Of a stretch of 10,352 nucleotides of DNA, positions 6,947-10,352 are shown one piece after another; within the stretch, counting starts at the first letter, position 1; each line of letters begins with the position of its first letter. This DNA is from Planctomycetaceae bacterium. GTDB lineage: Bacteria; Planctomycetota; Planctomycetia; Pirellulales; Pirellulaceae. The translations under genes were made by a program, and so were the position numbers. The stretch is from NCBI GenBank assembly GCA_002702965.1, contig PADE01000064.1, positions 19,046 to 29,397 on the forward strand, written 5' to 3'. The notes beneath the pieces are model-generated. The model had not been told where the DNA came from, ran no database searches, and saw only the letters and a program-made list of their open reading frames with translations.

Positions 6947-6966
6947 CACCAGGGGGGTCGCAGTCT
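6940..6966. terminator. Hairpin in the convergent gap, possible terminator
   Basis: AGACTG (6940-6945) and CAGTCT (6961-6966) are perfect complements around a 15-base loop that can itself pair in part (ACC with GGT). A second partial hairpin, GGGAGC/GCTCTC, follows at 6967-6982 beside the DUF1501 stop codon. Neither strand has a T run after these stems, so this is at best a transcript end stabiliser or a non-canonical terminator serving both directions. Confidence 0.2.
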
Positions 6967-6981
6967 GAGGGAGCTCGCTCT

Positions 6982-8475
6982 CTAACTCCGCAGCGGTCCG
7001 TTGATGATCTCGGAGACGACACGCGCCTCGGAGACAGGCGAGTCCGTGAGGGTTTCGTCGCGCCCTGAATGACGGAACGACAGGACGTCGTGGTCGAGTC
7101 CGAGTTGGTGCAGCAGTGTCGCGTGAAGATCGGGGCAACTCACCAGGTCCTCGACCGCCTTGTAACCAAAAGCGTCTGTCGCGCCGTGCACGCAGCCCGA
7201 TTTGAAGCCGCCGCCGGCGACAAGTGTCGTGAAGGCAAACCGATTATGGTCGCGTCCCGTGCCTCGCTGGCCAGTGGGAAGGCGGCCGAATTCTCCACTC
7301 CAGATCACAATCGTTTCGTCGAGTAACCCACGCTGCTTCAAATCAGCGATGAGTGCGGCCGAAGGTTGATCAACCTGCCTCGAAATCTTTGGGATATCCC
7401 GATCCAGATAGCCATGGTGATCCCATGGCATCCCGCCGTGTTGAATGGGGGCCGTGACCAATACGAAACGGACTCCCGATTCAACAAGCCGCCGCGCCAT
7501 CAGACAGCGGCGCCCGTACCCATCGGTCTCCGGCTGGTCGATGCCGTACCGTTTCCGTGTCGATGCGGTTTCCCGCGACAGGTCCAGTGTTTTTTCGGCG
7601 GCGAGCTGCATGCGGGCGGCGAGCTCGTAATGCTGAATGCGCGCCTCAAGCCGTGAATCCTGCGGGTAGAGTTTTCGGCGTTCTTGATTCAGCGCGGCGA
7701 GGAGTTCGAGGTTGGTCTGTTGCACGCCGGCTGGCGCGGCCATCGCGGGCTTCAGATTCAACACCGGTGCGCCCTTCGACTGGACTTCCGATCCGCCGTA
7801 CATCGCCGGAAGCCAGCCGTTGGTCCAGATCGTTGTGCCGCCGTTGTTGTAGCCCTCGGGGTCGCGCAGCACGATGTAGGCGGGCAGATTCTGATTCTCC
7901 GAACCGAGCGCGTAGCTGACCCACGATCCCAGCGTCGGTCTGCCGAGAAAAACCTTGCCCGTATTCAACACCCGCATGCCCTGTGGATGGTTGTTGTTGT
8001 CGCTCCACATAGACCGGATCTGGCATACATCGTCCGCGGCGTCTCCTAAGTGGGGCACCAGGTCCGATGAAAAGTCCAGGCCGGCCTGGCCGTATTTTGC
8101 GAACTTGAAACTCGTTCCCTTGACGATGTCCTGCTCACTGCCTGGCTGAAAGCTCTCGACATCTTCGGGGTGCTTCTCGCCGGCATACTGGTTCAGCGCC
8201 GGCTTCGGATCGAATAGGTCCATCTGACTCGGCCCACCATTCTGCAACAGCATGATGATGGACTTTGCCTGCGCCGGGAAATGGGACGGCTTGGGCTTCA
8301 AGTCAAACGACTCGGCGGTGGCTGCCCGCAGGCCACTGGCGTCCTGCATTAAGTGGGTCAAAGCCAGTGATCCGATGCCCATCGCCGTTCGCTGCAGCAT
8401 CGTTCGACGGGTTGGCCCGTACGCCGCGTTGGCCTTTTCGGAGTTTTGTCTTCCGTCAAACATGACGTGTCTCAT
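6982..8475 (-). CDS. DUF1501 family secreted protein, complete
   Basis: This is a 497-residue member of the alkaline phosphatase/sulfatase-like DUF1501 family; its substrate is unknown. Residues 21-44 are a twin-arginine-type signal (TRRTMLQRTAMG followed by a hydrophobic run), pointing to Tat export. Landmarks in order are LQNGGPSQMDLFDPKP (77-92), DDVCQIRSMWSDNNNHPQG (148-166), MPWDHHGYLDRDIPK (349-363), LLDETIVIWSGEFGRLP (384-400), GRDHN (407-411) and CPDLHATLLHQLGLDH (447-462). The length is normal for the family, so the gene is intact. ATG 8475 overlaps the stop of the upstream PSD1-type gene as ATGA (8472-8475). ATG 8463 is an alternative start, but neither has a clear ribosome binding site, so coupling favours the first. 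It is clearly paralogous to the DUF1501 gene at the left edge but divergent, with blocks of similarity separated by unlike stretches. Confidence 0.95.
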   Translation of the reverse strand: MRHVMFDGRQNSEKANAAYGPTRRTMLQRTAMGIGSLALTHLMQDASGLRAATAESFDLKPKPSHFPAQAKSIIMLLQNGGPSQMDLFDPKPALNQYAGEKHPEDVESFQPGSEQDIVKGTSFKFAKYGQAGLDFSSDLVPHLGDAADDVCQIRSMWSDNNNHPQGMRVLNTGKVFLGRPTLGSWVSYALGSENQNLPAYIVLRDPEGYNNGGTTIWTNGWLPAMYGGSEVQSKGAPVLNLKPAMAAPAGVQQTNLELLAALNQERRKLYPQDSRLEARIQHYELAARMQLAAEKTLDLSRETASTRKRYGIDQPETDGYGRRCLMARRLVESGVRFVLVTAPIQHGGMPWDHHGYLDRDIPKISRQVDQPSAALIADLKQRGLLDETIVIWSGEFGRLPTGQRGTGRDHNRFAFTTLVAGGGFKSGCVHGATDAFGYKAVEDLVSCPDLHATLLHQLGLDHDVLSFRHSGRDETLTDSPVSEARVVSEIINGPLRS

Positions 8476-10352
8476 TCCGCGTAGAGGAATTCACTTGTGT
8501 TGAACAGCGTATGACACAGCTGCGCGAGAGCTTGTCGTCGAGCGTCTTGACGGTATTTCTTGCGCTGCTTTTCGAGGGACGCTTTGCAGAGTTCCAACTC
8601 GTCCTGATTTGGCAGACGGGCGAGCACGAGGCGAAACAGCGTCTTGATCCTACCGTCCACCGATTCGCCGGCGATCTCAACGACACGGTCGGCTAACGCC
8701 TGCGACTGGTCGAACAGGAACTGGTCATTGAGCATCATCAGCGATTGGGACACAACGGCGGCCGGGTTCCGGCGCGAGCAGGTGGTGGCAATCAGCGGCT
8801 GGTCAAACGTCGAGAGCATCGACAGGTTGTAGTTCCGGCGGTGCAGCAGATAGATACTGCGGCGTTGACCGGCAGACGGCGATGCCAGTTTGCTCGTGTC
8901 GACGGTAACAGAGCCATCTGCGTTGGCTTTGACATACACCGGTTTGCCGCCCATCGTCCGGTCCAGGCGATTGGTCGCGGCAAGAATCGAGTCTCGAATC
9001 ACCTCGGCATCCAATCGACGCATCCGCATCCGCCAAAGTAGCTGGTTCGCCGGATCAGGATGGTCCGGTGCGGCCTGGCCAGTCGAAGCTTGTCGATAAG
9101 CGGTCGAGGTCACCAGCATACGCAGCATCTGTTTGATATCCCAGCCCGTGCGTATCAATTCACCGCTGAGACACTCCAGTAACGCGGGGTGCGTCGGCTC
9201 GGCACCGTTGACTCCCAGATTCTCCGACGTCGCCACTAGTCCTTCGCCGAACACGTGCTGCCACATCCGGTTCATCATCACACGGGCCAGCAGGGCACCG
9301 GCTGGCGCGTCGCCGTCGGTGACCCAGTTCGCGAGCGCCGTCCGCCGGCCGCTGGATCCCTGCCTGGCAGTGCCGCGAAAGTGGTCACCGTCCGTTCGGC
9401 TCAGCGCACGGATGAATCCGGGTTCCACAACATCGCCGGGGGACAGATAGCTCCCGCCCTCCAGCAACCTGGTCGCCGGCGGCGGCCCCACGTCGTACAA
9501 CGCCTGCAGCACCCCCCACGTTTTCCGCTGCCCATCGAGCTGTGGAATCTTGTTCTGCAGGCGGTCCAAGGTTGCTACATCCACTTCGCTCATCGCCCCT
9601 GCGAGTTCGTCGTCGCGGACCCGCATGGCCACATTGTATCTGCCGTACTTTCCCTCTAGGTACTTTTCGACGTGTGCGACCTGGTCGGCGTCGAGCGCTT
9701 GCCGATAGAACAAGACTTCGGCGATGTCGCCCGGGAAAACCGTGGCGCCGTCGTCCGGCCCCGTGATTCGCGCTCCAATGAGCAGTTCCACCGTTTCCGC
9801 TGCGTCGATGGCTGGAGACGGCGCGGCGCGACCAGCAGCGTGGATCTGCTCTGGGTTCTGGTCCACACGAATCGTCGTCTTTCCCTGGTCGTAGACGAAC
9901 GTCAGCTGATGCGGAAGCAGGTCGCTAAGCGAAGTGCTGCCCACCTGCCCGCCACCGTAATCACCGGGATTCTTCGGGTCGCCGAAATAGATGCGCGCGC
10001 GATTCGCTGGCTGGTCTGCCTGGTGAAACAAATCGGTGCCCCAATTGCCATGACTCGTGCCGTCCTCGGCATATTTTGCCACCAACGTCTTGTCGGAAGT
10101 GGGCACCGCGTTGAGTTTGTAGGCGATGAACACGGATAACCCTGACGCCGGTCGTAGGGTCGGATGATCGGGAGCCCGCAGATGGGTGACGTTACCGTCA
10201 AAGCGCAGCGCGCGGGCATTCGTAACGCCAAAACCATCCACCAGCGTCGGGCGGCGGTTCCCGTGTCGCTGGGCGAGGTCGTTGGCATCAAGATTGTCGC
10301 CAAAGATCTGGTCTTTCCAGGAACCGACGGTCGAGCCAAGGGGTGCGGGTGT
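8472..10352 (-). CDS. PSD1-type protein, C-terminal part: LamG-like domain + DUF1553, 5' end outside window
   Basis: The frame is open from the right edge to a TGA at 8474-8472, giving 626 visible residues. The first in-frame GTG (10241) is internal, because coding continues upstream of it with GSTVGSWKDQIFGDN and RRPTLV. Visible residues from about 8 to 238 form a concanavalin-like LamG-type domain (RPTLV, ALRFDG, then FPGDIAEVLFYRQALDADQV). From about 320 to the end lies DUF1553, with GRRTALANWV (335-344), NRMWQHVFGEGLV (361-373), LVTSTAYRQ (413-421), CSRRNPAAVVSQSLMMLND (525-543) and the terminal FNTSEFLYAE. The signal peptide, cytochrome C and DUF1549 parts expected of the family would lie beyond the window; that is inference. 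It is joined to the DUF1501 gene after it by ATGA. The CSRR block is looser than the CYRRGES..PQQAL form in the other copy. Confidence 0.92.
   Translation of the reverse strand, partial: TPAPLGSTVGSWKDQIFGDNLDANDLAQRHGNRRPTLVDGFGVTNARALRFDGNVTHLRAPDHPTLRPASGLSVFIAYKLNAVPTSDKTLVAKYAEDGTSHGNWGTDLFHQADQPANRARIYFGDPKNPGDYGGGQVGSTSLSDLLPHQLTFVYDQGKTTIRVDQNPEQIHAAGRAAPSPAIDAAETVELLIGARITGPDDGATVFPGDIAEVLFYRQALDADQVAHVEKYLEGKYGRYNVAMRVRDDELAGAMSEVDVATLDRLQNKIPQLDGQRKTWGVLQALYDVGPPPATRLLEGGSYLSPGDVVEPGFIRALSRTDGDHFRGTARQGSSGRRTALANWVTDGDAPAGALLARVMMNRMWQHVFGEGLVATSENLGVNGAEPTHPALLECLSGELIRTGWDIKQMLRMLVTSTAYRQASTGQAAPDHPDPANQLLWRMRMRRLDAEVIRDSILAATNRLDRTMGGKPVYVKANADGSVTVDTSKLASPSAGQRRSIYLLHRRNYNLSMLSTFDQPLIATTCSRRNPAAVVSQSLMMLNDQFLFDQSQALADRVVEIAGESVDGRIKTLFRLVLARLPNQDELELCKASLEKQRKKYRQDARRQALAQLCHTLFNTSEFLYAE

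Larger units (their letters stand above)
6742..6981. other. Convergent gap between the plus operon and the second DUF1501 gene
   Basis: These 240 bases lie between two converging genes. They hold a possible 58-residue plus-strand frame, a T-rich run at 6821-6830 with only a very weak hairpin well upstream (TCGG/CCGA near 6792-6803), and a six-base-pair hairpin at 6940-6966. No clean intrinsic terminator is visible on either strand. Confidence 0.5.

Noticed and set aside
8472..10241. GTG 10241 as the true start of the second PSD1-type gene
   Set aside because: The same frame stays open to the window edge and encodes the expected beginning of the LamG-like domain (SWKDQ, RPTLV), so the gene begins outside the window.
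1..10352. CRISPR arrays, insertion sequences, tRNA or rRNA genes, integrase attachment sites
   Set aside because: I found no regularly spaced repeats, terminal inverted repeats with a transposase, cloverleaf sequences or rRNA-like stretches on either strand by reading.

Overview
The window looks like chromosomal DNA of a planctomycete, probably Pirellula- or Rhodopirellula-like, moderately GC-rich. The evidence is the gene content. There are two copies of the planctomycete-typical pair in which a large secreted protein (Planctomycete cytochrome C / DUF1549 / DUF1553, called PSD1-type below) is followed by a DUF1501 protein. There is also a decayed piece of an N-terminal domain that I know only from planctomycetes. 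I see no rRNA, tRNA, CRISPR array, insertion sequence or phage gene.

Layout. Minus strand 4585->1: a complete PSD1-type gene with a Sec signal and two CXXCH heme-type motifs, then a DUF1501 gene with a Tat-type signal that runs off the left edge. The two share an ATGA stop/start overlap. Bases 4592-5090 are a divergent intergenic region that is not empty. Minus strand 4784-4613 holds a fossil of the planctomycete N-terminal domain containing 'WLGIxPxEQP', readable only across two one-base frameshifts. Minus strand 4993-4853 holds a second, less certain coding-like stretch with no proper start. Plus strand 5091->6741: a two-gene operon encoding a six-helix membrane protein, overlapping by 20 bases a cytosolic protein that joins a winged helix-turn-helix to a DUF2071-like domain. 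Bases 6742-6981 are a short convergent gap. Minus strand 10352->6982: a second PSD1-type/DUF1501 pair, again joined by ATGA; the PSD1-type gene lacks its 5' part because of the window edge.

How the genes may work together. In each minus-strand pair, a DUF1501 protein (alkaline phosphatase/sulfatase-like superfamily, Tat-type signal) is translationally coupled to a PSD1-type protein. Each PSD1-type protein carries a concanavalin-like beta-sandwich domain that could bind sugars or other surfaces, placed before DUF1553. The natural inference is a two-protein extracytoplasmic unit, possibly acting on polysaccharide, but no substrate can be read from the sequence. The plus-strand operon is unrelated to these pairs. 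Its best reading is a one-component regulator with a small-molecule-binding-type domain and a membrane partner. It is the strongest candidate here for something undescribed.
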